Shown one piece after another: positions 8,553 through 16,679 of a DNA stretch of 36,714 bases. The notes below the pieces were generated by a model that made no database searches, was not told the DNA's origin, and was given only the letters and a program-made list of their open reading frames with translations. The stretch comes from Listeria ilorinensis (GTDB lineage Bacteria > Bacillota > Bacilli > Lactobacillales > Listeriaceae). Each line of letters starts with the position of its first letter. The first letter of the stretch is position 1. The translations under genes were made by a program, and so were the position numbers. The stretch spans positions 1 to 36,714 of the forward strand of contig NZ_CAJYCN010000021.1 of NCBI RefSeq assembly GCF_913566895.1. Direction: 5' to 3'.

Positions 8553-10136
8553 TTGTCAAAAGTAATTTCAAGCAAAGAAGCAGCCAAACTGATCAAAGAT
8601 GGCGATACAGTTGCATTCAGTGGTTTCGGTTTGTCTTGTGTCAATGAAGAGATGGCGATCGCGGTGGAAGAACGCTATCTTGCTGAACAGGCACCGAAAG
8701 ATTTGACGGTCATTCATGCCAGTGCATTAGGTGACCGCCGTGAAAAAGGTATGAGTCACTGGGGTCATGAGGGACTTATCAAACGCTGGATTGGCGGGAT
8801 TGCGATTGCTTCCCCTAAACTGGCAAAACTGATTGAAGAAGATAAATGTGAAGCTTATAATTTGCCGCAGGGCGTTATTACGCAACTTTATCGTGAAATC
8901 GCGGCAAAACGCCCAGGTGTGATAACAAAAATCGGCATGGGCACCTTTGTAGATCCTCGAGTGGAGGGAGCTAAAATGTCTGCTTCCACTACAGAAGACA
9001 TTGTGAAAGTGATTGAGCTGGAAGGAGAAGAATGGCTGTTTTATCCGACCTTCCCAATCCAAGTGGCGCTAATTCGTGGAACAGTAGCGGATGAGGCAGG
9101 AAATCTGACGCTTGAAAAAGAAGGTTTGCATATGGAAGTGCTACCAATTGCGCAAGCTGTTCGTAATTCTGGCGGTATCGTGATTGCTCAGGTTGAGCAG
9201 GTGGCGAAAAACGGCACGCTTAATCCGAAAGACGTTCGTGTGCCAGGCATCTTGATCGACCATCTGGTTGTCTCACAGCCGGAAAATCATTTCCAAACGG
9301 AGAATACACAATATAATCCGGCATTTTCAGGGGCGGTCAAGGTACCACTTGAAAGTGTTCCTGCCCTACCGCTCGACGATCGTAAGGTCATTGCTCGACG
9401 GTCAGCTATGGAGCTGGAGCCAGCAACAATTTTAAATCTTGGTGTTGGAATACCAGTCAATGTTTCTACAGTGGCTGCTGAAGAGGGGATCAGTGACGAA
9501 CTGATTTTGACGACAGAAGCAGGCTCGGTCGGTGGTGTTCCGGCAGGGTTGGCCGACTTTGGCCATGCCTACAATAGTGAGGCTATTGTTGACCATCATG
9601 CGCAATTTGACTTTTATGATGGTGGCGGTCTTGATCTGTCCGTTCTAGGACTAGCACAAACGGATGCGTCCGGTAATGTCAATGTCAGCAAATTTGGTTC
9701 ACGTGTGGCAGGCTGCGGCGGCTTTATCAATATTTCTCAGTCGGCGAAAAAATTAGTTTTTGCTGGAACATTTACAGCTGGAGGACTTAAAACGCAAGTG
9801 GCAGACGGGAAATTGACCATCCTGCAAGAAGGCAAAGCAAAAAAATTCATTCAGCAAGTCGAGCAGATTACTTTCAGCGGAAGCTATGCCTCAGAACGCG
9901 GCCAAACGGTACTTTATGTGACAGAACGTGCTGTCTTTGAACTAGAAAATGGTGAACTGGTGTTAACAGAAATTGCACCAGGTATCGATTTGCAAAAAGA
10001 TATTTTGGATCAAATGGACTTTACGCCAAAAATTGCGCAGGATCTTCAGTTGATGGACGCCGGGTTGTTCCATGAAAAATGGGGAGGCTTGCGAGAAATC
10101 ATTCAAGATAAACAGAAAGCGGGTGTTTTCGGATGA
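8553..10136 (+). CDS. Acyl-CoA:carboxylate CoA-transferase (family I, fused subunits)
   Basis: A 527-residue enzyme in which the two halves of family I CoA-transferases are fused, as in propionate CoA-transferase (Pct) and YdiF. The N-terminal half starts VISSKEAAKLIKDGDTVAFSGFG; the second begins near ALPLDDRKVIARRSAMEL. The catalytic glutamate that carries the CoA thioester intermediate should be Glu322 in TTEAGSVGGVP, close to the position in the Clostridium propionicum enzyme. It moves CoA between acetyl- or acyl-CoA and a free short-chain acid, without ATP. The start is TTG at 8553, eight bases after AAAAGGAG (8537-8544); a GTG at 8544 lies inside that site. It is the first gene of the sigma-54 operon and overlaps the carrier gene by four bases (ATGA), implying translational coupling. 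The acid is not predictable from sequence. Confidence 0.9.
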   Translation: MSKVISSKEAAKLIKDGDTVAFSGFGLSCVNEEMAIAVEERYLAEQAPKDLTVIHASALGDRREKGMSHWGHEGLIKRWIGGIAIASPKLAKLIEEDKCEAYNLPQGVITQLYREIAAKRPGVITKIGMGTFVDPRVEGAKMSASTTEDIVKVIELEGEEWLFYPTFPIQVALIRGTVADEAGNLTLEKEGLHMEVLPIAQAVRNSGGIVIAQVEQVAKNGTLNPKDVRVPGILIDHLVVSQPENHFQTENTQYNPAFSGAVKVPLESVPALPLDDRKVIARRSAMELEPATILNLGVGIPVNVSTVAAEEGISDELILTTEAGSVGGVPAGLADFGHAYNSEAIVDHHAQFDFYDGGGLDLSVLGLAQTDASGNVNVSKFGSRVAGCGGFINISQSAKKLVFAGTFTAGGLKTQVADGKLTILQEGKAKKFIQQVEQITFSGSYASERGQTVLYVTERAVFELENGELVLTEIAPGIDLQKDILDQMDFTPKIAQDLQLMDAGLFHEKWGGLREIIQDKQKAGVFG

Positions 10137-11359
10137 CAAAAGAAATCAATCGCTGGGCTGTTTTAATCGCTTCAATGGGTGTGCTACTTTGTACAGGTGC
10201 TGTTTATGCTTTCAGTGTTTTCGCAGGTCCGCTAAGTACTACGCAGGGATGGTCAATGAGTGAGGTCATGATGGCATTCACCATCAATGCAGCAATCGGG
10301 CCAATTCCAACAATCCTCGGTGGGATCCTGACTGATAAGGGAAAAGCCAACTGGGCAATTCTGGTTGGCGGCCTCTTGTTTGGTGTTGGATTTATGCTGA
10401 CTGGTTTTGCGACAACTCCTGCAATGCTTTACTTCACGTACGGCATATTGGCTGGTCTTGGACAAGGATTTGCTTACTCCGGCTGCCTGAGCAATACAAT
10501 TCGACTATTTCCGGACAAACGCGGTCTTGCTTCCGGCCTGATTACAGCTGGAATGGGTGGCGCGACAATTATTGCTGCACCTGTTGCCAACATTCTGATC
10601 CAAGGTTCTGGTGTACTCAATGCCTTCAAAGTGATGGGGATCGCCTACATCGTGGTGGTCATTGTTTGTAGCTTGTTTATCCGCGTTGCACCAGCTGGTT
10701 ATGTGCCGAAAGGGTTTGTGGCTGCACAGAATCAAGCTGCACCAGTTGTGAATGTACCGTGGACAGGTATGATTCGCACAGTGACATTTTATCTGATTCT
10801 CTTGATGCTTGGAATTGGAGCATTTTCAGGCTTGATGATCGCTTCCAATGCTTCTTTGATCGGGCAAAATATGTTCGGTCTTTCGGCCGCAGCTGCAGCA
10901 GGATATGTAAGTATCTATTCTCTCAGCAACTGTTTAGGTCGTGTCATTTGGGGCGCCGTATCAGATCGCCTTGGTCGTTCCAATACTTTGATGATCATCT
11001 ATGCAGTGATTGCCATCTCTCTATTTGCCCTTGTTGTCTTTGAATCAGTCGCTGGATTTGCACTAGGCATTATTGGTCTGGGTCTATGTTTTGGTGGTAC
11101 GATGGGCGTGTTTCCACCGCTTGTTATGGGCAACTTCGGACCAAAAAATCAGGGTGTCAACTACGGAATCGTCTTTATCGGCTATTCGACAGCGGCATTC
11201 TTTGCACCGAAATTGGCTGTACAAATGGCCGGCCAAAATGGTGGCGACTTCACGCAAGCCTTTTATATCGCGATTGCTTTGGCTGCCGTGGGTCTCATTT
11301 TAGATATCGTGTATAAAGCACATGAAAAAAGTAAATCTGTCCAAAAAGAATTAGCTTAG
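10133..11359 (+). CDS. OFA-family MFS carboxylate carrier
   Basis: A 408-residue major facilitator protein with about twelve membrane segments. The N-terminal segment WAVLIASMGVLLCTGAVYAFSVFAGPL and the following GWSMSEVMMAFTINAAIGPIPTILGGILTDKGKANW are typical of the oxalate:formate antiporter (OFA) family. Members exchange or take up small carboxylates. It overlaps the CoA-transferase gene and is followed 12 bases later by the FabK-like gene, so it probably imports the acid that the CoA-transferase activates, or exchanges it for the product. Family assignment is good; the substrate is inferred only as a small carboxylate. Confidence 0.85.
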   Translation: MTKEINRWAVLIASMGVLLCTGAVYAFSVFAGPLSTTQGWSMSEVMMAFTINAAIGPIPTILGGILTDKGKANWAILVGGLLFGVGFMLTGFATTPAMLYFTYGILAGLGQGFAYSGCLSNTIRLFPDKRGLASGLITAGMGGATIIAAPVANILIQGSGVLNAFKVMGIAYIVVVIVCSLFIRVAPAGYVPKGFVAAQNQAAPVVNVPWTGMIRTVTFYLILLMLGIGAFSGLMIASNASLIGQNMFGLSAAAAAGYVSIYSLSNCLGRVIWGAVSDRLGRSNTLMIIYAVIAISLFALVVFESVAGFALGIIGLGLCFGGTMGVFPPLVMGNFGPKNQGVNYGIVFIGYSTAAFFAPKLAVQMAGQNGGDFTQAFYIAIALAAVGLILDIVYKAHEKSKSVQKELA

Positions 11360-11371
11360 GAGGAAATTATA

Positions 11372-12301
11372 ATGAGTATTACAGAATTATTAGGAATCAA
11401 ATATCCAATTTTCCAAGGAGCGATGGCACAAATCGCTACTTATGAACTGGCAGCAGCCGTATCGAATGCAGGAGGACTTGGAATCATCGCATCTGGTGGT
11501 CTTTCAGCAGATCAGCTTCGCGAACAGATCCAAAAATGCCGCGAAAAAACAGATAAACCTTTTGCGGTCAATTTGATGCTGATGATGCCGAACTGTCCGG
11601 AACTTGTCGACGTGGTCATTGAAGAAGGTGTCCAAGTCGTGACAACCGGTGCCGGAACGCCAAAACCGTTCATGCCAAAATTCAAAGAAGCAGGCATCAA
11701 AGTCATTCCAGTTATCCCATCTGTTAAAATCGCGCTGAAAATGCAGGAAATGGGTGCTGATGCAGTTGTAGCAGAAGGAACAGAAGCCGGTGGTCACGTT
11801 GGAGAAACCACCACGATGGCTCTTGTTCGCCAAGTTGCCAAAGCAGTCGATATCCCAGTTGTCGCAGCAGGCGGTATTGCAGATGGACATGGTGTTGCAG
11901 CAGCCTATGCGCTTGGTGCAGTTGGTGTCCAAATCGGTACACTGTTCCTTGTAGCAGAAGAATGTCCTGTACCAGATAGTTTCAAAGAAGCGGTTCTAGA
12001 AGCAACTGATACTTCAACAACCGTCACAGGTCGACGTGGTGGTGCACCGGTTCGTAGTATCAAGAATCCAATGATTGAAAAATATTTGGAACTGGAAAAT
12101 AATAACGCATCACGAGATGAGTTGGAAGCTTTGACTTTAGGTTCCCTACGTCGTGCCGTTCATGAAGGCGATGTACAGAGTGGTTCTGTGATGGCCGGAC
12201 AAATCTGCGGTATGTTGACAGAAATCAAACCTGTTCAAACGATGCTTGATGAATTGATGGCAGAAGCCCGTGAAGTTCAATCCGCTCTTGTGATCGGCTG
12301 A
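11372..12301 (+). CDS. FabK-like FMN-dependent enoyl reductase / nitronate monooxygenase family
   Basis: A 309-residue TIM-barrel flavoprotein. The start ITELLGIKYPIFQGAMAQIA, NAGGLGIIASGG, VQVVTTGAG, AEGTEAGGHVG (active-site His142) and VVAAGGIADG closely follow enoyl-ACP reductase II (FabK) of streptococci and enterococci, more than classical 2-nitropropane dioxygenases. FabK reduces the 2,3-double bond of enoyl thioesters with NAD(P)H and FMN. Its place behind a CoA-transferase and carboxylate carrier, not among fatty-acid synthesis genes, suggests a specialised paralogue acting on an enoyl-CoA. The ATG follows TAGGAGGA (11357-11364). Alternative: a nitronate monooxygenase detoxifying nitroalkanes; the CoA-transferase context argues against it. 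Confidence 0.8.
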   Translation: MSITELLGIKYPIFQGAMAQIATYELAAAVSNAGGLGIIASGGLSADQLREQIQKCREKTDKPFAVNLMLMMPNCPELVDVVIEEGVQVVTTGAGTPKPFMPKFKEAGIKVIPVIPSVKIALKMQEMGADAVVAEGTEAGGHVGETTTMALVRQVAKAVDIPVVAAGGIADGHGVAAAYALGAVGVQIGTLFLVAEECPVPDSFKEAVLEATDTSTTVTGRRGGAPVRSIKNPMIEKYLELENNNASRDELEALTLGSLRRAVHEGDVQSGSVMAGQICGMLTEIKPVQTMLDELMAEAREVQSALVIG

Positions 12302-12380
12302 TAAATACGCTATTTCTGAACGTCCCGCTTGACCAAGTTTTTATTCCTTTTTAAAATTTAGAAAAGGAGGTGGGGCGTAA

Positions 12381-12761
12381 ATGAAAGAGCGTACTCGAAT
12401 AGAACGAGAATGGGCACGTGAAAAATATTTGGTTATGGTTCATTCCGTTCTGCATTATCAAAAGATTCGCCAGCTTTTTAGTCAGCCAATTGATGAAAAA
12501 TTCCTGATCACCTTTCATCAATACGTAAAAGAAGCCAAGTCTATTCCACCGACAACAGGTTCACTCATCAATACCTACCAGCATGTTTGGGGTTATTTTA
12601 AGAAAAAAGCGAGCCGAAATGAACAGGAACAGTTTCAAAAACTCCTTGCTAGTGTGACACCACAGCACGATGAGGTGCGTCCCTTTTTGCAACAATTAGC
12701 TGAGCAATATAACCAGAAATATCTGCTTGCCTCAACCTTGTTGTTTGACCAACCGGCGTAA
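12381..12761 (+). CDS. DUF1722 (YbgA-like) protein
   Basis: A 126-residue soluble protein matching the DUF1722/YbgA pattern: REKYLVMVHS near the start, TGSLINTYQHVWGYFKKKAS in the middle, and QKYLLASTLLF near the end. The family is found alone or fused to other domains and its biochemical role is unsettled. The ATG follows a perfect AAAAGGAGG at 12362-12370. It lies 79 bases after the FabK-like gene with no terminator between, so it may be the last gene of the sigma-54 operon. A degraded GNAT gene starts right at its stop codon, so its last residues (DQPA) may reflect a rearrangement. Confidence 0.7.
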   Translation: MKERTRIEREWAREKYLVMVHSVLHYQKIRQLFSQPIDEKFLITFHQYVKEAKSIPPTTGSLINTYQHVWGYFKKKASRNEQEQFQKLLASVTPQHDEVRPFLQQLAEQYNQKYLLASTLLFDQPA

Positions 12762-13206
12762 TATCAGTTAACAAACGAGCTTCCACCAGCTGAATCATTT
12801 GTTCACCTTTGCGTTGCAGCCGGTATGTGTCCTAGCAAGGTAGATTGGTTAAAAAAACGCTAGAACGAACAACGCTTTTTGAGGGTGTGTATTTTGAAGA
12901 AGAGCTGATTGGAATGGGAGACGGATACAATTCCTGATTTGTGATTTGACCGTTCACCCGAAATATCAGCATTGTGGTTTAGCAAAGCGTATAATGCATG
13001 AGATTGAAGCTTACTTGATTCAAGTTGTAGATGAGTCTGCAGTTGTCAAGCTATTAGCAGATAAACACACACATCGACTTTATGAACAATTTGGTTTTCA
13101 TCTGGCTGCTCCAACTTCAATGGGTATGATTTGGTATCAACCAGATAAAGAGAATGAACATAACAGAATAAACCCGGAATTCTTGTTTGAAAGCCATTTA
13201 GAATGA
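12762..13206 (+). pseudogene. GNAT acetyltransferase pseudogene
   Basis: Pieces of one GNAT N-acetyltransferase are spread over three frames. Frame one (12762-12860) gives YQLTNELPPAESFVHLCVAAGM and stops at TAG 12861 after a run of seven A. Frame two (about 12845-12930) gives LVKKTLERTTLFEGVYFEEELIGMG, then lacks the usual residues before DGYN and meets TGA at 12935. Frame three (12931-13206) gives FLICDLTVHPKYQHCGLAKRIMHEIEAYL, the acetyl-CoA binding core, and ends normally. The start codon is also missing: the homology begins immediately after the DUF1722 stop. Two frameshifts, an internal deletion and a lost start mark it as dead. Confidence 0.8.
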
Positions 13207-13231
13207 CTTTCGCAGGAAAACCGGGTTTTTT
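13171..13231 (+). terminator. Terminator at the end of the GNAT remnant
   Basis: AACCCGG and CCGGGTT enclose a long loop that holds a second small hairpin (GAAAG/CTTTC), followed by TTTTTT. It overlaps the 3' end of the pseudogene and probably ends the sigma-54 operon transcript. Confidence 0.6.
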
Positions 13232-13339
13232 AGTATGTAATAAACAAATTAAAAAAACTGAAAATTCTTCTTTGAATTCTATAATTCATATTTTAGACAA
13301 AAATATTTGAAAATAGTACGCATACAGACGTTTACATCG

Positions 13340-13348
13340 TGCTATAAT
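13340..13348 (+). promoter_or_regulatory. Extended -10 promoter of the MucBP surface protein
   Basis: TGCTATAAT is a perfect extended -10 about 87 bases ahead of the start codon; no well-placed -35 is seen. The rest of 13232-13434 is AT-rich with no other visible feature. Confidence 0.55.
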
Positions 13349-13434
13349 TTGGAAATGGTTGCTATAAAAAGATAAACTAGCAGCTCCTTGATATTACTAA
13401 TCAGTAGAAAAGACAAAAGGAGAATTTTTATTAT

Positions 13435-14928
13435 ATGAAAAAAACAATAGTAGTTGGCGTAATAATCATCTTACTTGGGTTAGCGATAATCGTACCAGGA
13501 TCAGGAAATGCAGAGGAGACGTCAGATACTAATTATGAATATGATTTAGAAATTCCATATGATCCCACTGCATATAAGTCATTAATACCCAGTCTGCCGC
13601 TTCCTGAAGTGTTACAAAATAAGCATTTAAGTTATAATCTAGATACAAGTAAAAACTTTTTTTACTATAAAACAAATACGACTTATTATATGACAAATAT
13701 TACTTGGCGAGGTGTTGATGGGACAGAAAATGATAATATCGAATTCTCTTGGACCAATTTTGCTGGGCGCGATATCAACTATAAAGGCTTTAGCATGTTT
13801 ATTGACTATAAAACGGATGATGGCGACGTTACCCGGGTCTGGTACAATATTAAATTCATCAATAGCTCTGTGACAACGTATTTTCTAGATGAAGAGGGGA
13901 ATGAGTTGGCACCTTCTCAAACATATGAAGGCAGTGTTGGAGATAGCTATGAAACGGCTCCGCTTGATATCCCAGGGTATGTATTAGCCAGCACGAAAGG
14001 CAATGCGATAGGGAGTCTTACGCAGCAGGCACAAACAGTTACTTATACGTATAAAAAAGCTGAGATTCCTATGGGAGAAAATGTAACGGTTTCCTATGTA
14101 GATGAAGAGGGTGTACAGCTGGCACAAGATGAGATCCTATCTGGAAAAATAGGAGAGAGTTATACAGCACCGCGCAAGGAAATTCCTGGGTACACGCTTC
14201 AGCGAGTAGAGGGCGCAGAGACAGGGACTTTCACTGATCAGCAACAGACAGTCCGCTTTATTTATCAAAAAGATCCTATTCCTGCTGGCGCAGTCACAGT
14301 AGAATATCTGGATACAGAAGGAAATTCTCTAGGAGAGTCAAGCGTTTTAAACGGCTATGTCGATGAACCTTATGAAACTGAGGAAAAATCATTTGAAGGC
14401 TATACTCTACAGGAAATTAAGGGAACACCAACTGGGGTTTTCACGAATTCTCCACAAACAGTTCAATATATTTATGCCAAAAATCCTGCTGAAATAGGCC
14501 ATGTGACAGTTGAGTACCTGGATATGGATGGTCACGAACTTGCGGAAAAAGTCGAGCTGAGTGGAGAGATCGGTACTCCTTATACGACAGAAATGCGCGA
14601 TTTTAATGGCTATCAATTCGTAAAGGTTTCCGGGGATGAAACAGGGGAGTTTAGCCAAGAAGCGCAAACAGTCACATACCTTTATCAGAAAAATTTCTCT
14701 GTGCCGGATATTCCAGAGTCGACCTTACTAACAGTAGGACAACCAGTTGCCACACAGAAACAAGCAGAGACTATAATGACGCAGCTGCCGAAGTCCCAAA
14801 AATCCACTCAAAAAGCTGGTGCGCAGACCTTGCCGAAAACGGGTGATACAACAAGCAGTAGTACTGTCCTCGCAGGGATGATACTAATAGCAGCCGCCTG
14901 TTTCTATTCACGAAAGCACCACTTATAA
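13435..14928 (+). CDS. LPXTG-anchored surface protein with four MucBP repeats
   Basis: A 497-residue secreted protein. Residues 1-27 form a signal peptide (MKKTIVVGVIIILLG..., cleavage near GNAEE). An N-terminal domain of about 115 residues is not recognised. Four MucBP-type repeats follow at about 145-208, 216-279, 287-349 and 357-419, each starting V-x-Y-x-D-x-x-G and ending QTVxYxYxK. A linker leads to the sortase motif LPKTG at 466-470, a hydrophobic segment and a basic tail (SRKHH). Sortase A should link it to peptidoglycan; MucBP repeats in lactic acid bacteria and Listeria bind mucus or spread ligand-binding domains from the wall. The ATG follows AAAAGGAG at 13415-13422. It stands alone between a promoter and a terminator. 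Confidence 0.9.
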   Translation: MKKTIVVGVIIILLGLAIIVPGSGNAEETSDTNYEYDLEIPYDPTAYKSLIPSLPLPEVLQNKHLSYNLDTSKNFFYYKTNTTYYMTNITWRGVDGTENDNIEFSWTNFAGRDINYKGFSMFIDYKTDDGDVTRVWYNIKFINSSVTTYFLDEEGNELAPSQTYEGSVGDSYETAPLDIPGYVLASTKGNAIGSLTQQAQTVTYTYKKAEIPMGENVTVSYVDEEGVQLAQDEILSGKIGESYTAPRKEIPGYTLQRVEGAETGTFTDQQQTVRFIYQKDPIPAGAVTVEYLDTEGNSLGESSVLNGYVDEPYETEEKSFEGYTLQEIKGTPTGVFTNSPQTVQYIYAKNPAEIGHVTVEYLDMDGHELAEKVELSGEIGTPYTTEMRDFNGYQFVKVSGDETGEFSQEAQTVTYLYQKNFSVPDIPESTLLTVGQPVATQKQAETIMTQLPKSQKSTQKAGAQTLPKTGDTTSSSTVLAGMILIAAACFYSRKHHL

Positions 14929-14947
14929 AATAAAGTTTAACTCCATA

Positions 14948-14989
14948 AAAACAGCCGCAAAAGTTATCTAAAACTTTTGCGGCTGTTTT
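14948..14989. terminator. Bidirectional terminator, part of it coding
   Basis: A perfect 18-bp stem (14948-14965 / 14972-14989, AAAACAGCCGCAAAAGTT) with a 6-base loop. It ends the MucBP gene on the plus strand. On the minus strand one arm encodes the last residues (KQPQKF) of the AMP-forming ligase, whose TAG stop falls in the loop, and A-rich plus sequence beyond the stem supplies U residues. Confidence 0.85.
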
Positions 14990-16512
14990 CTATTTAGTGT
15001 CTGCTCCAATACCAATCGCTGCACCTTCATCGTGGCAGTCCGAGGAATTGCATCATAGGCCATGATGATGGGTTCACTCAGATGTGGCAAATCAGAAACC
15101 TTCTCCCACCAAAGATCCCAGTTCATTGTTTGACCTTCGTGAATAGCAATGATTGGTTGAGGGCTGCCGTCTTTTCCACGAATAATCACCACTTCATCTA
15201 GAAAAGTTAGTTCATCTAGCAACTTGTCTTCAATAGCAAGTGTACTGTCGATCTTGTCCACAAGGTCCACTTGTCGATCCAATAGAGACAAGATGCCCAA
15301 TCGGCTTTTAACACCGAAATCACCGCTGTCCCACCATTTTCCATGGACATTTTCGCGGAAACGTGCGTCCTCTTTAAAGTACGTCAGCGCGCGACCTTTG
15401 GAAAACATTTGAATATTGCCGCTTTCTCCAGCTTTGACAGGATTGGCTTGGGCATCTACAATACGAGCTTTCGTAAGACCAGGCATGCCGATACCCATTA
15501 CACGTGCATTTGTATGTGTAAGACTTTTACGTGTATGGAAGCGAAGAATCATCGGACCACATTCACTTTGACCATAAACTTGTAAAAAAACGGGATGCTT
15601 ATAAGATGATGTCCTCAAAAATTGGGCCATCGTTTCTTTATTGATTGCATCAAACGTAGAATGATAATACTTAACACTGGAAAAAACATCCGGCTGCTCG
15701 CGCGCAATCGAAGCCCACTGAACGAAGTGGTTAGGATGGGTTTCGACAACTGTCGGCCGGAATTCTTTCATGATACGAATAACATTATCTTCTTTAGGAT
15801 TTGCAATTGGAAAAAGCGGAAATCCTTTGGCCATTAAAGAAGATATTCCGATATTAAAGCGAGAGTGTACCGGAGAAATATGAAAAGCGACCAGCCCTTT
15901 TTTACGGATCAGACTGAGAATGTTTTTTTGCCATTTCGTTCGCCATCCCATCGAATGAGCTGAATGGGCAATCAGTTTCGGGACTCCAGTTGTTCCAGAA
16001 GTATGCGTCATATAGGAAATCTCATCAAATGCTAAGAATTGTTGTTCAATCGTTTTGCTAAAAGGAAGCGTGTTTAGCTGACCCGCATCAATCCGCTTAT
16101 GAGGGTTCAATTTTTGGAGTTGAAATGTCTTTTCAGCCGTTTCAAAATCATATAGCAACCAAGGGTCTCCTAAACGTTCGACCAAGATGTCCATCGTTTC
16201 AACAGGCAGATGTGGGGAGATCATTGCAGGAATTGCGCCTACATATGAAAGGGCAACAGCAAGCATATAGGTATCAAATTTTGCAGACTTGTAAACAATG
16301 ATTTTATCTCCTTTTCGAATACCGGCCACATAAAGCTCATTGGCACGTCTTACGATGGCCGCCTCGCACTCTAAATAAGACGATCTAAGAGGCAATTCAG
16401 GAAAAGCGTTGAGTGGCTCATCAAACAGAATCTGCTGATTAGGGAATTTTTCGGCAGCCTCTTTAAAATTAGAATAAAGATTGAGTGGTTGATATTTATT
16501 GAAAAAGGACAA
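14968..16512 (-). CDS. AMP-forming acyl-CoA synthetase/ligase family protein
   Basis: A 514-residue class I adenylate-forming enzyme. Core motif A3 is TSGTTGVPK at 171-179, YGQSECGP follows near 313, WDSGDFG is the A7-type motif, and PRTATMKVQRLVL near the end carries the adenylation lysine of the mobile C-terminal domain. The family adenylates a carboxylate with ATP and passes it to CoA, a carrier thiol or another acceptor. No carrier protein, CoA enzyme or biosynthetic partner adjoins it, so the substrate is unknown. The A8 region is unusual (LLDRQVDLVDKIDSTL in place of GRxxDxxKxxG). The start is TTG at 16512, nine bases after AAGGAG. It has its own promoter and shares a bidirectional terminator with the convergent surface-protein gene. 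Confidence 0.75.
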   Translation of the reverse strand: MSFFNKYQPLNLYSNFKEAAEKFPNQQILFDEPLNAFPELPLRSSYLECEAAIVRRANELYVAGIRKGDKIIVYKSAKFDTYMLAVALSYVGAIPAMISPHLPVETMDILVERLGDPWLLYDFETAEKTFQLQKLNPHKRIDAGQLNTLPFSKTIEQQFLAFDEISYMTHTSGTTGVPKLIAHSAHSMGWRTKWQKNILSLIRKKGLVAFHISPVHSRFNIGISSLMAKGFPLFPIANPKEDNVIRIMKEFRPTVVETHPNHFVQWASIAREQPDVFSSVKYYHSTFDAINKETMAQFLRTSSYKHPVFLQVYGQSECGPMILRFHTRKSLTHTNARVMGIGMPGLTKARIVDAQANPVKAGESGNIQMFSKGRALTYFKEDARFRENVHGKWWDSGDFGVKSRLGILSLLDRQVDLVDKIDSTLAIEDKLLDELTFLDEVVIIRGKDGSPQPIIAIHEGQTMNWDLWWEKVSDLPHLSEPIIMAYDAIPRTATMKVQRLVLEQTLNRKQPQKF

Positions 16513-16542
16513 AATGGTTCACTCCTTACTTTTAATGAAGTC

Positions 16543-16571
16543 ATTATACCACTTGTGTAAATAATCACCAA
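16543..16571 (-). promoter_or_regulatory. Promoter of the AMP-forming ligase
   Basis: Read on the minus strand, TTGGTG (16566-16571), a 17-base spacer, then TATAAT (16543-16548) with an upstream TGG giving an extended -10. It lies about 30 bases before the TTG start. Confidence 0.7.
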
Positions 16572-16636
16572 TATTTCTTGCGTTTTCCAAAAAAGTTGTA
16601 TGTCAAAGTACAATTTAAATATATTTATAAATGAAG

Positions 16637-16668
16637 AAACCCTGCAGTTGGTTAGTACTGCAGGGTTT
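16637..16668 (-). terminator. Terminator of the ArsR-efflux operon
   Basis: A perfect 12-bp stem AAACCCTGCAGT / ACTGCAGGGTTT with an 8-base loop, just beyond the stop of the minus-strand efflux gene. The T tract on the minus strand is interrupted (TTTCTTCATTT). Confidence 0.6.
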
Positions 16669-16679
16669 AAAAAGTTAGC

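Noticed and set aside
11504-11932. 142-codon frame opposite the FabK-like gene
   Set aside because: Cysteine-, histidine- and phenylalanine-rich shadow frame with no ribosome binding site.
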